A stretch of DNA of 47,964 nt from Candidatus Enterococcus stercoripullorum (GCA_019120335.1 DWVH01000041.1:1-47964), one strand, 5' to 3'; numbered from the stretch's first letter, positions 8,400 through 16,533 are shown. Notes: generated by a model from the sequence alone, not told the origin. Translations and numbers: made by a program.

Positions 8400-8999
8400 T
8401 TATTTTTTCATCAATAATTTCAATGCACGGCGTAAATATTCATCCGTTGTTAACTGTTCATCTGACAATGCTTTTTTCACTTTTTGCGCGTCTTTTTCTT
8501 TATATCCTAAGGCAATTAATGCTTGCAAGGCATCTTCTAGTGCTTGATTACCATCCGCAGTTTGGACTACTTCTGGCGTAAATAGCGTGATTTCTTGATT
8601 TAACTCGCCTAGCTTACCTTTTAGATCGAGCACCATTTGAGAAGCGGTCTTTTTACCCACACCCGGGAATTTCGTCAAGTAGGTCACATCCCCTTGCTCA
8701 ACCGCTTGAATCAATCCATGCATATCATCACCTGCCATAATCGCCAAAGCACTCTTAGGACCAATCCCTGATACTTTGATTAGTTGTAAGAATAAATTTT
8801 TCTCTTCAATCGTCTGAAAAGCAAAAAGTAAATGCCCGTCTTCACGAACAATCTGTTGGACATAAACCTTTACCTCTTCTTCGCTCACATGGTATCGATA
8901 CGGATTGCTAGATAACAATTGATAACCGATACCATTCACTTCTAAAACGATATATGCCGGATAAATACCTGTCACCCGACCAATAAAATACTCGTACAT
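8400..8999 (-). CDS. ruvA: Holliday junction DNA helicase subunit RuvA
   Basis: 199 residues. It binds the four-way junction and loads RuvB. Domain I is the OB fold (MYEYFIGRVTGIYPAYIVLE), domain II holds two helix-hairpin-helix motifs (LIKVSGIGPKSALAIM and LTKFPGVGKKTASQMV), and domain III is the short helical RuvB-binding tail (ALGYKEKDAQKV). The ATG at 8999 follows AAAGGAACGTTT; an upstream in-frame start at 9020 lacks a good ribosome site. Confidence 0.97.
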   Translation of the reverse strand: MYEYFIGRVTGIYPAYIVLEVNGIGYQLLSSNPYRYHVSEEEVKVYVQQIVREDGHLLFAFQTIEEKNLFLQLIKVSGIGPKSALAIMAGDDMHGLIQAVEQGDVTYLTKFPGVGKKTASQMVLDLKGKLGELNQEITLFTPEVVQTADGNQALEDALQALIALGYKEKDAQKVKKALSDEQLTTDEYLRRALKLLMKK

Positions 9000-9063
9000 A
9001 AACGTTCCTTTCTTGTACATATGTTCTTATCCATTTTAGCACAACGCCCATTTAAAAAAAAGA

Positions 9064-9092
9064 TTGGTGCCCATATTTCAAAGTGCTATAAT
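9064..9092 (+). promoter_or_regulatory. Promoter of the GNAT gene
   Basis: TTGGTG (9064-9069), 17 bases, TATAAT (9087-9092). Confidence 0.75.
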
Positions 9093-9115
9093 GGAAAAAA
9101 AGCGAGGTGACGGCA

Positions 9116-9586
9116 ATGGAATTAGTCGAAGTGAAAAACGAAAAGGATTTAGCTGTTTTGATGCCGCTATTAAAGGAAATTTGGTCGGAAGTCTTTACAC
9201 CCATTATTGGGGCAGATCAAGTCGCTTATATGTTGGCTAATTACCAATCTCAAGCCAATATAGAAGATGAAATGAAAAAAGGTGCCCACTATTTTTTGCT
9301 TGTTCACGACTCAAAACCAGTGGGATATACAGCCTATGAAGAAGAAGTCTATCTTAGCAAACTCTATCTCCATGCTAATACGCGCGGAAAAGGATTCTCT
9401 AGCCAAGTTTTTGACTGGTATGAACGATTAGCAAAAGGCAAACGACTCTACCTCAATGTCAATCAAGGAAATACCCTAGCTATCCGCATTTATGAACATC
9501 GTGGCTTTACCCGTGCTGGTGAGAGATATGTGGATATTGGTCAAGGTTTTATCATGAATGACTATATTTACGAAAAACTTTGCTAA
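9116..9586 (+). CDS. GNAT-family N-acetyltransferase
   Basis: 156 residues, acetyl-CoA dependent. Motif A is seen as LSKLYLHANTRGKGFSSQVFDWY with the R-G-K-G acetyl-CoA loop; motif B is LNVNQGNTLAIRIYEHRGF, typical of the RimI-like and PA4866-like sets; the end is DYIYEKL. The ATG at 9116 follows GAGGTGA with a 5-base gap; a GTG at 9107 is in frame but overlaps that ribosome site. Substrate unknown. Confidence 0.9.
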   Translation: MELVEVKNEKDLAVLMPLLKEIWSEVFTPIIGADQVAYMLANYQSQANIEDEMKKGAHYFLLVHDSKPVGYTAYEEEVYLSKLYLHANTRGKGFSSQVFDWYERLAKGKRLYLNVNQGNTLAIRIYEHRGFTRAGERYVDIGQGFIMNDYIYEKLC

Positions 9587-9603
9587 AAAAATGGACAAAC
9601 CCC

Positions 9604-9632
9604 TTTACAAGACAAGAGTTTTTTAATAAAAT
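9604..9632 (+). promoter_or_regulatory. tRNA-Thr promoter
   Basis: TTTACA (9604-9609), 17 bases, TAAAAT (9627-9632). The arms AAGACAAGA and TCTTGTCTT flank the -10, so the promoter lies inside an inverted repeat. Confidence 0.65.
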
Positions 9633-9646
9633 AGTTCTTGTCTTAG

Positions 9647-9719
9647 GCCAGCTTAGCTCAGTTGGTAGAGCAACGCACTCGTAACGCGTAGGTCACAGGT
9701 TCGAGCCCTGCAGCTGGCA
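9647..9719 (+). tRNA. tRNA-Thr (anticodon CGU)
   Basis: 73 nt cloverleaf. The acceptor arms GCCAGCT/AGCTGGC pair fully, the D arm is GCTC-loop-GAGC, the anticodon loop CTCGTAA gives CGU, and the T loop is TTCGAGC. The innermost anticodon-stem pair (31-39) and the outermost T-stem pair (49-65) both read A-C. The 3' CCA is not encoded. It is a single-gene transcript with its own promoter and terminator. Confidence 0.92.
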
Positions 9720-9726
9720 TATCAAT

Positions 9727-9763
9727 AAAACCGTTGAGCCACATGAGGTTCAACGGTTTTTTA
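9727..9763 (+). terminator. tRNA-Thr terminator
   Basis: AAAACCGTTGA pairs with TCAACGGTTTT, followed by Ts. Confidence 0.88.
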
Positions 9764-9823
9764 TTAAATCTATAGTTCATTGAATTGAGCATCTTTGCTA
9801 ATGAAAAAAAATTGTTTTATGAC

Positions 9824-10108
9824 TTATAGTTCCAAATTTCCTTTTTCATATTCTTTTTTGAATTCTTTATAGATTTCCAAAATATAGTCCATATCTTCTG
9901 TTACATTTTCCTCATATTTCAGCTTTCCTAACATAATCAATGTCCCGGTTGCCCACTCAGAAATTGGAATCTTAGCAGTAGAAAAAATAGAGGAGTCACT
10001 TTGAAAATCACGCAAAATGGCAATTGTTTCTTCACTATCATCATTTAAGATTGCAGCATCCCGACAAAATTTTGCTCTGTCAACTACATTCATTGGTTTT
10101 CGCTTCAT
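9824..10108 (-). CDS. Hypothetical protein, 94 residues
   Basis: I do not recognise this protein. It begins MKRKPMNVVDRAKFCRDAA, is soluble and acidic in its C-terminal half (KYEENVTEDMDYILEIYKEF), with no signal peptide or membrane segment. AGTAGGAAT precedes the ATG. It lies alone between the tRNA terminator and the upp terminator, on the same strand as upp but beyond its terminator. It could be an immunity-type or phage-type small helical protein, but nothing in the context supports a role. Confidence 0.65.
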   Translation of the reverse strand: MKRKPMNVVDRAKFCRDAAILNDDSEETIAILRDFQSDSSIFSTAKIPISEWATGTLIMLGKLKYEENVTEDMDYILEIYKEFKKEYEKGNLEL

Positions 10109-10161
10109 TGTAATTCCTACTTTCCAGATTTACTCCAACTTTATTCTACAAAAATAGCTAC

Positions 10162-10204
10162 AAAAAAGCACCTCTTTGCAGCAAAATAACTGTCAAAGAA
10201 GTGC
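10162..10204 (-). terminator. upp terminator
   Basis: On the minus strand GCACTTCTTTG pairs with CAAAGAGGTGC (one G-T), then six Ts. Confidence 0.85.
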
Positions 10205-10218
10205 CAAAATTGCTATGA

Positions 10219-10848
10219 TTATTTAGTACCGAATAGACGGTCTCCAGCATCCCCTAAACCAGGAACGATATAACCATTTTCATTTAATTTTTCATCTAGC
10301 GCAGCAGTATAAATATCAATGTCTGGATGCGCGTCTTGTAAAGCTTTAACCCCTTCAGGAGCAGCCACTAAACAGACAAAGCGGATATTAGATGCGCCAC
10401 GTTTTTTCAATGAATCGATCGCCATAATTGCTGAACCACCTGTTGCTAACATTGGGTCAACCACAAATAATTGACGACTATCAATATCTTCAGGCAACTT
10501 CATGAAATATTCATGTGGCTCTAAAGTTTCTTCATCACGATACATTCCGACATGACCAACTTTAGCTGCTGGAATTAACTCTAAAATACCATCCACCATG
10601 CCAATACCTGCACGTAAAATTGGCACAATCGCCACTTTTTTACCAGATAAAGTCTTTTGTGTTGATTGACAAATTGGTGTTTCAATTACAACATCTTCTA
10701 GTGGCATATCGCGTGAAACTTCATACGCCATTAACATCGCAATTTCATTTACAACTTCACGAAATACCTTAGTACCACAATTTTTGTCACGAATCATCGT
10801 TAATTTGTGTTGAATTAATGGATGATCGATTACTTTAAATTTGCCCAT
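10219..10848 (-). CDS. upp: Uracil phosphoribosyltransferase
   Basis: 209 residues. It salvages uracil with PRPP to UMP. The N-terminus [16 protein letters not shown] and the PRPP loop [12 protein letters not shown] are diagnostic, as is the C-terminal uracil-binding [17 protein letters not shown]. The ATG at 10848 is preceded by GAGGTGG; a GTG nine bases further upstream overlaps that site. It has its own promoter despite following glyA. Confidence 0.98.
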   Translation of the reverse strand: MGKFKVIDHPLIQHKLTMIRDKNCGTKVFREVVNEIAMLMAYEVSRDMPLEDVVIETPICQSTQKTLSGKKVAIVPILRAGIGMVDGILELIPAAKVGHVGMYRDEETLEPHEYFMKLPEDIDSRQLFVVDPMLATGGSAIMAIDSLKKRGASNIRFVCLVAAPEGVKALQDAHPDIDIYTAALDEKLNENGYIVPGLGDAGDRLFGTK

Positions 10849-10880
10849 TTTTTCCACCTCGTCACTATTTTATCTACTAT

Positions 10881-10909
10881 ATTCTAAAGGAAACTCACTA
10901 AACTTTCAA
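10881..10909 (-). promoter_or_regulatory. upp promoter
   Basis: On the minus strand TTGAAA, 17 bases, TAGAAT. Confidence 0.72.
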
Positions 10910-10938
10910 CACCTAAGTAAAAGGTTTACTCTAACTCT

Positions 10939-10974
10939 AAAAAAAAAACAGATTTCAAAAATGAAACCTGTTTC
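10939..10974 (-). terminator. glyA terminator
   Basis: On the minus strand AAACAGGTTTCA and TGAAATCTGTTT form the stem, followed by a run of about ten Ts. Confidence 0.88.
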
Positions 10975-10981
10975 TTTAGAA

Positions 10982-12220
10982 CTATTTATAAATTGGATAT
11001 TTATCAGTTAAATTCTTCACTTCTTGTTTGACTTGAGCAAGCACATCGGCATCCTCTTTATTTGATAAGACTTTAACGATTAACTCAGCGACTTTAGCGG
11101 CATCTTCTTCTTTAAAGCCACGGCTCGTAATCGCAGGTGTACCAATACGGATACCACTTGTCTTGAATGGACTTAATGTTTCAAATGGAATAGAGTTTTT
11201 GTTTACTGTGATATTCACTGAATCAAGTAAATGTTCGGCCTCTTTACCATTTAGACCAAAACCGGTCACTTCCATTAGTAATAAATGATTGTCTGTATCA
11301 CCAGAAACTAAGCGGGCTTTAGGCTCATTATTAAAGACATCCACCATCGCCTTAGCATTCTTAATGACTTGTTGGGCGTATTCTTTAAAACTTGGATCTA
11401 GCGCTTCTTTAAATGCCACAGCTTTACCAGCAATCACGTGTTCTAATGGGCCACCTTGAATGCCAGGGAAAATAGCAGAATTCACTTTTTTCGCTAATTC
11501 TTCGTCATTCGTTAAAATCATGCCCCCACGAGGACCGCGTAAAGTTTTGTGCGTAGTTGTTGTTACGATATCAGCATATGGTACTGGATTTGGATGTAAA
11601 CCAGCGGCAACCAGACCAGCAATATGCGCCATATCGACCATTAATTTTGCGCCTACTTCATCGGCAATTTCTCTAAATTTTGCAAAATCAATTATTCTTG
11701 AATAAGCAGAGGCCCCAGCTACAATTAATTTTGGCTGATGTTCGCGTGCTAAAATACGAACAACCTCATAATCAATGACTTCAGTAGTAGGATCAACGCC
11801 ATAACCAACAAAATGGTAAGTCTTGCCACTAAAGTTAACAGGTGAACCATGTGTTAAATGTCCGCCTGCTGAAAGGTCCATTCCTAAAACAGTATCCCCA
11901 GGTTCAATTAATGCTAAATAAGCAGCTGTATTTGCTTGTGAACCAGAGTGAGGTTGCACGTTTGCAAATTTTGCACCAAAAAGTTCTTTTGCACGTTCGA
12001 TAGCTAAAGTTTCCACAACATCAACAAATTCGCAACCACCATAGTAACGTTTATTTGGATAACCTTCTGCGTATTTGTTCGTTAAAATACTGCCTTGCGC
12101 TGCTAAAACACCTTTAGAAACAATATTTTCAGACGCGATTAATTCCAAATTGTTTTGTTGACGAACTCCTTCATTTTCAATTGCTTGCCATAATTCTGGG
12201 TCAAATGCCTTATAATCCAA
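10982..12220 (-). CDS. glyA: Serine hydroxymethyltransferase
   Basis: 412 residues, PLP enzyme that makes glycine and 5,10-methylene-THF from serine. Visible blocks are [43 protein letters not shown] and the PLP-lysine [14 protein letters not shown]. The start is taken as TTG at 12220 (reading [11 protein letters not shown]): AAAGGAG lies 8 bases before it and the N-terminus then matches the usual length. The GTG at 12229 touches that same ribosome site. Confidence 0.97.
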   Translation of the reverse strand: MDYKAFDPELWQAIENEGVRQQNNLELIASENIVSKGVLAAQGSILTNKYAEGYPNKRYYGGCEFVDVVETLAIERAKELFGAKFANVQPHSGSQANTAAYLALIEPGDTVLGMDLSAGGHLTHGSPVNFSGKTYHFVGYGVDPTTEVIDYEVVRILAREHQPKLIVAGASAYSRIIDFAKFREIADEVGAKLMVDMAHIAGLVAAGLHPNPVPYADIVTTTTHKTLRGPRGGMILTNDEELAKKVNSAIFPGIQGGPLEHVIAGKAVAFKEALDPSFKEYAQQVIKNAKAMVDVFNNEPKARLVSGDTDNHLLLMEVTGFGLNGKEAEHLLDSVNITVNKNSIPFETLSPFKTSGIRIGTPAITSRGFKEEDAAKVAELIVKVLSNKEDADVLAQVKQEVKNLTDKYPIYK

Positions 12221-12313
12221 GTAGGACACTCCTTTTTAAAAATATTATCAGTCAAGGTGTGCTTGCTGACGAAAAAATGCTACTGAAAGTAAAAATCTCA
12301 AGTAGTTGCTTAA

Positions 12314-12336
12314 ATTCTAGCATAAAACCGAATAAA
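12314..12336 (-). promoter_or_regulatory. glyA promoter with possible PurBox
   Basis: On the minus strand TGC-TAGAAT is an extended -10 (12314-12319). At 12324-12336 the plus strand reads AAAACCGAATAAA, two mismatches from the PurR box AWWWCCGAACWWT. Purine control of glyA is known in related bacteria; here it is an inference. Confidence 0.4.
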
Positions 12337-12410
12337 AATCAGCTACTTTGCACTGATTGTATGTGAAATAATCTTAGCATTTTGATGTAAACCTTTTCAA
12401 CGAAATATGT

Positions 12411-12416
12411 TATACT
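12411..12416 (+). promoter_or_regulatory. Extended -10 of the 60-residue gene
   Basis: TATACT preceded by TGT; no good -35 is seen. Confidence 0.55.
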
Positions 12417-12434
12417 TAGTTTGAGGTGATGCGT

Positions 12435-12617
12435 ATGTCTGAAAAGCCAGAAAAATTAACAGTCGAGGAATATAATCTATATCTTCAAGCCGCAGCGAAA
12501 AATTTAGGATTTAATTATTCCTTACTTTATGGAAATCTAACTACTGAAATGAGTAGACTCATCAAATTATACTCTGTTGAAGAAATCAAAAAGAAAAAGT
12601 TTGGTTTTTGGAAATGA
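12435..12617 (+). CDS. Hypothetical protein, 60 residues
   Basis: Not recognised. The sequence begins SEKPEKLTVEEYNLYLQAA and ends in a basic KKKKFGFWK tail, probably two or three helices, cytoplasmic. The ATG at 12435 follows TGAGGTGA at 5 bases; the frame can start 9 bases earlier but that would overlap the ribosome site. The promoter, ribosome site and following hairpin support a real gene. Confidence 0.7.
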   Translation: MSEKPEKLTVEEYNLYLQAAAKNLGFNYSLLYGNLTTEMSRLIKLYSVEEIKKKKFGFWK

Positions 12618-12618
12618 A

Positions 12619-12665
12619 AAAGAGTATCTACATTCTGTTAGGATATAGAATTGTAGATACTCTTT
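12619..12665. terminator. Strong hairpin after the 60-residue gene
   Basis: AAAGAGTATCTACA and TGTAGATACTCTTT form a perfect 14-bp stem with a 19-base loop. The tail ATATATTA is poor in Ts, so it may be a terminator or a protective hairpin. Confidence 0.6.
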
Positions 12666-12705
12666 ATATATTATTAGGCATAAAACGGTTGATAACTCTC
12701 TTTTA

Positions 12706-12879
12706 TTATCCTAAATTAGCTATATTAGACTTGTTAGAATTCAAGTAAAACTCTTCACCTGTTCCGTTAATAAAATGATTATAAACATCACAGCATTTTA
12801 TAGTAACTTTTATTTCCTTATTTTGCCAACTACTAGGAATATCAAACACATTATAAAATTCAAGCACTGACGGATTCAA
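12706..12879 (-). CDS. Possible 57-residue protein with TTG start (or C-terminal gene remnant)
   Basis: This frame reads NPSVLEFYNVFDIPSSWQN and continues to a stop at 12706 with no interruption. The TTG overlaps the TGA stop of the membrane-protein gene by two bases and is preceded by AAAGG. There is no ATG. It could be a translationally coupled fourth gene, or the tail of a larger gene whose front is lost. Function unknown. Confidence 0.4.
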   Translation of the reverse strand: MNPSVLEFYNVFDIPSSWQNKEIKVTIKCCDVYNHFINGTGEEFYLNSNKSNIANLG

Positions 12880-13451
12880 TTTACCTTTGTTTCATAACAC
12901 TTAACCTTATTATTTTCAAGAATTAACAAGCTACAGAAAATTATCTCTGTGATAAGCATAAATACCGCTATAAAAAATGTCGGAGCATATACACCAAGCA
13001 ACAATACAATAATCGGTATCAAAATAGAAAAAACATAATATGTTTTTGATTGATATAGCCAACCATATGGTAAAAGGTGGGCTCCAAAAATAATAGCATA
13101 AACCATCAGCATTTTTTCTGGCATAACTGCATATACCCACATAGCAATCAATATATATAACATTTGATTAAGTGAAATAAGCAACCCTAATCCTGAAAGT
13201 GGATTTTCTTTATTTTGAAAATCAATTTTCAAAATTTTAGAGAGTAAAAAAGCCAACGGAACTAATGGAGTTGAACAACAAAAGGTGAATAAATTCTTTG
13301 ACAAAATCGGCAATGAGGAAATATGGATACCTAAGACTGCTATCCAAATGAAAACAGAAGCGACAATAAAATGCAATCCTCTTTTTTGTTTTCTTATATT
13401 ATCTTTTCTCAGTTCTTGCAATGATGATACTAACTCTTTTCTATTTCCCAT
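12876..13451 (-). CDS. Multi-pass membrane protein (resembles DUF7010)
   Basis: 191 residues with five to six hydrophobic segments after a charged N-terminus (RKELVSSLQELRKDNIRKQKR). The block KENPLSGLGLLISLNQ and HLLPYGWLYQSKTYYV reminds me of Pfam DUF7010, from memory only. The ATG at 13451 lies 8 bases from AAAGGAG; an ATG at 13457 is closer to it. It overlaps the end of the DUF3021-like gene. Composition is AT-richer than the flanking housekeeping genes. Third gene of the LytTR module. Confidence 0.75.
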   Translation of the reverse strand: MGNRKELVSSLQELRKDNIRKQKRGLHFIVASVFIWIAVLGIHISSLPILSKNLFTFCCSTPLVPLAFLLSKILKIDFQNKENPLSGLGLLISLNQMLYILIAMWVYAVMPEKMLMVYAIIFGAHLLPYGWLYQSKTYYVFSILIPIIVLLLGVYAPTFFIAVFMLITEIIFCSLLILENNKVKCYETKVN

Positions 13452-13908
13452 TTGCATTTCTCCTTTGTTGTTGATATTTTATCAAGGCTTGCGTATAAAT
13501 TTCTCCTTGCTTATTGCTATACCACTGGTATATTGCAATACAAATAAAATAAAGAACACATATTATTCCGATAAAAACTAACCACTGAATAAATGTCCCT
13601 ATACCGCTAAAAAATCCCATCCAATAGAAATTTAAGCACTCGTATAAGCTAAGCAACACCATAAAGTAGGTTAATCTTTTTGTGAAAGTCCAATTTTTAA
13701 TGAAAACCTTTGTAAAAACAATATTAAAAATCAGCACGCCACCAATCACAAAAAACAGTAGTTTAGTTAACATACTTATTGAAATTTGTTGCCGATTGGA
13801 AATATGACAATATGCTATCCAGATGATAAGAAGCCACGTCGTGCAAAAAGCAATTCCATTTCTCATCCAAACGAAAAATTTTATGATATCATTTTTGTTG
13901 TTTTTCAT
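13441..13908 (-). CDS. DUF3021-like four-helix membrane protein
   Basis: 155 residues with four membrane segments (GIAFCTTWLLIIWIAYC, LLFFVIGGVLIFNIVF, LTYFMVLLSLYECLNFY, WLVFIGIICVLYFICIA), the size and layout of DUF3021 proteins that are paired with LytTR regulators. The ATG at 13908 is 7 bases from TAGGAG, whose TAG is the stop codon of the LytTR gene, so translation is coupled. The ORF can be extended to 13983 but would then overlap the regulator by 65 bases. Such proteins are thought to restrain or sense for the partner regulator. Confidence 0.8.
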   Translation of the reverse strand: MKNNKNDIIKFFVWMRNGIAFCTTWLLIIWIAYCHISNRQQISISMLTKLLFFVIGGVLIFNIVFTKVFIKNWTFTKRLTYFMVLLSLYECLNFYWMGFFSGIGTFIQWLVFIGIICVLYFICIAIYQWYSNKQGEIYTQALIKYQQQRRNANGK

Positions 13909-13918
13909 CGCCATACTC

Positions 13919-14353
13919 CTATATTGATAATAATTTTCGCACAAACGGAACATATTTTCTAGAAATATATAATAACTCTCCATTACACAACGTTACTAAA
14001 ATGGTACGATTTAACTCTGGTTTTAGAGAACGGATTTTATTTATGTTTACAATAAATGACTTTGAAATTCTGACAAAGTCTTTATCGGATAAAATTTCCT
14101 CCAGTTCATATAATCTTTGTTTGATTTCCATAATATCTTCCTGCGTGTATAAAAATGTATGATTATCTACAGATTCAAAGTATAATACTTCTGATAAATT
14201 TACCAAAAATTGTGTACCGTCTTTTTGGGCGTACAATTTACTGTCAAATGATTCGATATATGATTTTAATCTCATTACTTCATCATCAATTTTATTACAC
14301 TGAATAACTACTCTTAATGTTGCTTTTATGTGCTCAATAATCTGAATATCCAT
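13919..14353 (-). CDS. LytTR-type DNA-binding regulator
   Basis: 144 residues. There is no receiver domain; residues ~45-144 are a LytTR domain (LSEVLYFESVDNHTFLYT, LEEILSDKDFVRISKSFIVNINKIRSLKP, ISRKYVPFVRKLL). The ATG at 14353 follows GAAGGGG; a TTG at 14368 is in frame. It is followed directly by two membrane-protein genes. In known LytTR regulatory systems the membrane partner inhibits the regulator, and the operon is autoregulated. Confidence 0.9.
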   Translation of the reverse strand: MDIQIIEHIKATLRVVIQCNKIDDEVMRLKSYIESFDSKLYAQKDGTQFLVNLSEVLYFESVDNHTFLYTQEDIMEIKQRLYELEEILSDKDFVRISKSFIVNINKIRSLKPELNRTILVTLCNGELLYISRKYVPFVRKLLSI

Positions 14354-14370
14354 ACCACACCCCTTCAATT

Positions 14371-14398
14371 ATTATAATCATTCATATTTTTTTCTCAA
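14371..14398 (-). promoter_or_regulatory. LytTR operon promoter
   Basis: On the minus strand TTGAGA, 16 bases, TATAAT. The 5' leader is only about a dozen bases. Confidence 0.7.
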
Positions 14399-14543
14399 CG
14401 GGTTTGTTGTAAGAGGTACCAAATCTGGCATTAAAATGCCATTAACTGTGCAAACGGAGTATACCCTACCAGCTGTCTATAACAAACGTTAAGTAATATA
14501 ACGCTTTTCGGTGCCAAAAGTCTTGTTTAAGCAGCTCATAGAG

Positions 14544-14579
14544 CATAAAATAAGGCGAGTAAGTTATCCCTACTCGCCA
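14544..14579 (-). terminator. Terminator of the sua5 transcript
   Basis: On the minus strand GGCGAGTA pairs with TACTCGCC, then TTATTTTATG. Confidence 0.75.
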
Positions 14580-14584
14580 CGATT

Positions 14585-15595
14585 TTATCCTTGATACCAC
14601 TTTTGTCCGGCGGCTTTTTTTAGTCGATTCATGTAGGCTTGACCTAACCCAGTTTCCGCAGTCGTGGTGACTAAAATCAAATCCAAGCCATGTTCATCTA
14701 GGGCACGCAAACCTGCAAACAAGCCTTTTGTCGCCGCTTCAACAGACTCATCTTCATAAGCTGAAACCAACACAGCATTTAGGCCTACTAATTGCTTCGG
14801 ACTAGCCAATAAGCCTAATTTCTTACCTTGCGCTTTCAAATCAGCGACGGCTTTGGCAAGATTTTCTGGTTGAACCATCATCACTGGTGTATTGGGTGAA
14901 TAATGTTTGTATTTCATGCCAGGTGATTTTGGGGTTTCACTTTCTTTGACTAAATGTTTGTCCAAAAGAATCTCCATATCCAGAAAATATGCTAACATTT
15001 CCCTCGTGATGGCACCTGGTCTTAAAATCATTGGTGCTGCTTCAGGATTACTCAAATCTAAAACTGTAGACTCTACCCCAACTTGACAATTACCCCCATC
15101 CACAATGCCAGCAATTTTTCCTTGCAAATCATGATAGACATGGGCAGCGCAAGTAGGACTAGGCTTTCCTGAAGTATTGGCACTCGGTCCAACTAACGGC
15201 ACCCCAGCTTGATGGATCAAATCTAAAGTCAATTTTGCATTTGGCATCCGAAAAGCGCCGGTCGTCAAGCCACCTGTTACTTCTTGTGGCAAAGAGCCCG
15301 GAATAATTTCAAAAATTAAGGTCAAGGGTCCTGGCCAAAACTGTTGGACGAGTTTTTCGGCCAAAGGATGTATCGTTTGAATATATTTTTTTGCCTGTTC
15401 AAAACTTTCTACATGGACAATCAGCGGATTATCACTGGGACGACCTTTTACCGCAAAAACTTGTTTAACCGCTTCTTTATCCAAAGCATTCGCCCCTAAT
15501 CCATACACCGTCTCTGTAGGAAAAGCCACTACTTGACCTGATTTTAATAACTTTGCCGGTGTCGCTAAATCCTGTTGATATATGATTGTATCCAC
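14585..15595 (-). CDS. sua5: L-threonylcarbamoyladenylate synthase (Sua5/YwlC)
   Basis: 336 residues. It makes threonylcarbamoyl-AMP from threonine, bicarbonate and ATP for the t6A modification at tRNA position 37. The N-terminal ~200 residues are the YrdC domain (VAFPTETVYGLGANA, KGRPSDNPLIVHV, RMPNAKLTLDLI, VGPSANTSGKPSPT, VGVESTVLDL); the C-terminal ~120 residues are the Sua5 domain after a SPGMKYKHYSP linker. The start is GTG with only a weak ribosome site. A DnaA-box cluster lies at and before the start. Confidence 0.96.
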   Translation of the reverse strand: MDTIIYQQDLATPAKLLKSGQVVAFPTETVYGLGANALDKEAVKQVFAVKGRPSDNPLIVHVESFEQAKKYIQTIHPLAEKLVQQFWPGPLTLIFEIIPGSLPQEVTGGLTTGAFRMPNAKLTLDLIHQAGVPLVGPSANTSGKPSPTCAAHVYHDLQGKIAGIVDGGNCQVGVESTVLDLSNPEAAPMILRPGAITREMLAYFLDMEILLDKHLVKESETPKSPGMKYKHYSPNTPVMMVQPENLAKAVADLKAQGKKLGLLASPKQLVGLNAVLVSAYEDESVEAATKGLFAGLRALDEHGLDLILVTTTAETGLGQAYMNRLKKAAGQKWYQG

Positions 15596-15692
15596 AACTT
15601 ATCCACATCCTTTTTTACATACATTTCTTGATTTATACACATTTCTTACTTAATTATCCTCATCTTGTGGAAAAGATATCCACTTATCCACT
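15588..15692. promoter_or_regulatory. Cluster of DnaA boxes upstream of sua5
   Basis: Five sites in one direction on the plus strand: GTATCCACA (15588), TTATCCACA (15599), TTATACACA (15633), ATATCCACT (15676) and TTATCCACT (15684). Two fit TTATNCACA exactly. Spacing is 11 bases between the first two and 8 between the last two. It fills the gap between prmC and sua5. Confidence 0.65.
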
Positions 15693-16533
15693 ATTCCACC
15701 ACAATCATTCGGTCATTACCAAATAAATCTTGATGAATCGAAACTTGCTTTTTTGGAAAGGCTGCTTGAAATAGTTCTTTTACAGCAGGACCTTGCATAA
15801 AACCAATTTCTAAAAATATCTTGCCATCCTTAGCTAACTTACTTTGTGCTTGTCTGGCAAGTTTTTCATAAATCGCAAGGCCATTATTTTCCGCAAATAA
15901 GGCCATTTTGGGTTCAAACTCACGGACACTGACATCCATTAATTCATATTCATCTTGGCTTATATAAGGCGGGTTGGAAATTAAAACATCAATCGGGCCT
16001 GCTACTTCATCTAAGCAATCACTTAAAACAAACTCAAGTGCCACACCAATTTGTTGGGCGTTTTCTTGCGCAACTTCTAATGCAGCCGAGGATAAATCCA
16101 CTGCGCACACCTGCCAAGTGGGCCGTTTATCTTTTAAGCTAATCGCAATCGCACCTGTTCCGGTCCCCACATCCACGACTTTTAAAGCTTGATGTGCTTG
16201 CTTTTGCGTTAACTTTAAGCACTTTTCTACTAATTCTTCGGTTTCAGGACGTGGAATCAAGGTATCCGGAGTCACTTTGAAACGATAATCCAAAAATGCT
16301 TCACTGCCAATTAAATATTGTGGTGGATAATGGGCTAATAGCTTGGCCATATCCTCATCGATTTGCTTTTGATCTTCTGCAGTTATTGTCTCATGCATAT
16401 GCAAAAGATAATCGGTTTTATTCCAGTGTTTGCGTTGCAAGAATACATATTCAATCATATGACCTTCTAATTGATTTTGCTCTAAAAACGAAGAAGCCCT
16501 AGCTAGGACTTCTCGATAACTATTTTTACCCAT
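15691..16533 (-). CDS. prmC: Release factor glutamine methyltransferase PrmC
   Basis: 280 residues. It methylates the GGQ glutamine of release factors with SAM. The N-terminal helical domain binds the factor; the Rossmann core has [15 protein letters not shown] and the NPPY motif in [11 protein letters not shown]. It overlaps prfA, its substrate's gene, by 8 bases, which is the usual arrangement. Confidence 0.97.
   Translation of the reverse strand: MGKNSYREVLARASSFLEQNQLEGHMIEYVFLQRKHWNKTDYLLHMHETITAEDQKQIDEDMAKLLAHYPPQYLIGSEAFLDYRFKVTPDTLIPRPETEELVEKCLKLTQKQAHQALKVVDVGTGTGAIAISLKDKRPTWQVCAVDLSSAALEVAQENAQQIGVALEFVLSDCLDEVAGPIDVLISNPPYISQDEYELMDVSVREFEPKMALFAENNGLAIYEKLARQAQSKLAKDGKIFLEIGFMQGPAVKELFQAAFPKKQVSIHQDLFGNDRMIVVE

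Noticed and set aside
13285-13581. 98-codon plus-strand frame opposite the membrane-protein genes
   Set aside because: A shadow of two overlapping, better supported minus-strand genes; hydrophobic only because it mirrors membrane segments.
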